Shown here piece after piece: positions 63,833 through 64,000 of a DNA stretch of 64,000 nucleotides. Source of the stretch: Promethearchaeia archaeon. GTDB lineage: Archaea; Asgardarchaeota; Lokiarchaeia; Sigyniarchaeales; SOKP01. The notes beneath the pieces are model-generated. The model saw only the letters and a program-made list of their open reading frames with translations, did no database searches and was not told the origin of the DNA. The position numbers and the translations under genes are program-made. Numbering within the stretch: the stretch's first letter is position 1; every line of letters begins with the position of its first letter. The stretch spans positions 1 through 64,000 of the forward strand of contig JAHQWG010000001.1 of NCBI GenBank assembly GCA_029856045.1. Reading direction: 5' to 3'.

Positions 63833-63867
63833 TATATATAGAATATGTAATCTATATATAGAAATAT
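63833..63867. promoter_or_regulatory. paired AT-rich repeats in the pstS-regulator intergenic region
   Basis: TATATATAGAATAT (63833) and TATATATAGAAATAT (63853) have starts 20 bases apart, about two helical turns. They lie in the 343-bp divergent gap (63601-63943), which contains no gene. This spacing suits a dimeric regulator or a promoter pair. Role is inferred. Confidence 0.35.
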
Positions 63868-63943
63868 ATAAAAGATATTTTTAATTTATATATATAAATT
63901 ATATTGAAAAAGAATAGAATAAGTCTAAAGTAAAGTAATTAAT

Positions 63944-64000
63944 ATGGAAATGCGAAAAGTTCAAATCACAGGAGGGTCATCATTTACGATAACTCTTCCA
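63944..64000 (+). CDS. AbrB/PhoU-type transcriptional regulator, partial
   Basis: Only the first 19 codons are in the window. The N-terminus (MRKVQITGGSSFTITLP) matches the AbrB-like start of archaeal regulators that carry a C-terminal PhoU domain, usually near pst genes. The gene runs off the right edge. Its position, divergent from pstS, suggests it controls phosphate uptake. Confidence 0.7.
   Translation, partial: MEMRKVQITGGSSFTITLP

Noticed and set aside
1-64000. Selenoprotein genes with in-frame UGA
   Set aside because: I looked for frames ending at TGA that continue as a conserved protein and found none; no SECIS-like stem with convincing features was seen by eye.
1-64000. CRISPR arrays, insertion sequences or integrases
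   Set aside because: No regularly spaced repeats and no transposase, integrase or Cas-like protein is visible.

Overview
The window is AT-rich archaeal DNA, most likely from an Asgard archaeon of the Lokiarchaeia type. That placement is an inference from gene content. The archaeal/eukaryotic-style selenocysteine genes (SepSecS, tRNA-Sec, SelB) sit close together. There is an archaeal S10/spc ribosomal cluster with S4e, L19e, L32e and the RNase P protein Rpp29. A roadblock-domain protein, a TFE-beta/RPC34-like protein, an OSTC/Ost3-like membrane protein and a PHD/RING-like zinc finger protein are the kind of eukaryote-like genes known from Asgard genomes. TTG starts and Shine-Dalgarno sites of the GGTGA type are common.

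Layout. 1-7.7 kb: a hypothetical gene, SepSecS, tRNA-Sec with an encoded CCA, an enoyl-CoA hydratase/isomerase, a Nudix hydrolase, small zinc-binding and membrane proteins, SelB and a roadblock protein. 7.7-10.8 kb: an ECF-type membrane protein, a methyltransferase and a secreted DUF4430-like protein; the last two lie between two copies of a roughly 70-bp repeat. 10.8-20.5 kb: nineteen genes on the minus strand (uS19 to uL15), including a 49-codon uS14 with a TTG start. 20.7-26 kb: a cupin, a ribokinase, a DUF1624-like membrane protein, a small membrane protein and a phytoene-desaturase-like flavoprotein. 26.2-35.6 kb: an unrecognised 435-aa protein translationally coupled to a DapA-like aldolase/Fae fusion, then a 2032-aa tryptophan-rich surface protein on the other strand, then a decayed 104-bp copy of the fae 3' end. 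35.6-40 kb: a glycine cleavage operon (gcvT-gcvH-gcvPA-gcvPB). 40-48 kb: a cytosolic beta-propeller, a ferredoxin, a GATase-like/zinc-finger protein, an M29 aminopeptidase, the OSTC-like protein, a second GcvH, a membrane protein and MptE. 47-52.2 kb: information processing (RadA-like, TFE-beta-like, FtsJ, Trm1, a RecA-like ATPase, a YqgF/RuvC-like protein). 52.3-58.7 kb: a second DUF1624 paralogue, a DUF362 protein, a class-III aminotransferase with a kinase-like partner, a HAD phosphatase and a UbiA prenyltransferase. 58.9-64 kb: a phosphate uptake locus (phoU, pstB, fused pstC-pstA, pstS) and, divergent from it, the start of an AbrB/PhoU-type regulator.

How the genes fit together. The selenocysteine genes form one functional set, although PSTK, selenophosphate synthetase and any selenoprotein lie outside the window. 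MptE (pterin cofactor), Fae (formaldehyde plus tetrahydromethanopterin) and glycine cleavage all feed a C1 pool carried on a pterin. The DapA-Fae fusion with its unknown partner is the best candidate here for an undescribed system. My inference is that a class-I aldolase releases formaldehyde directly to Fae. The OSTC-like protein and the sequon-rich giant surface protein both point to N-glycosylation of the cell surface.
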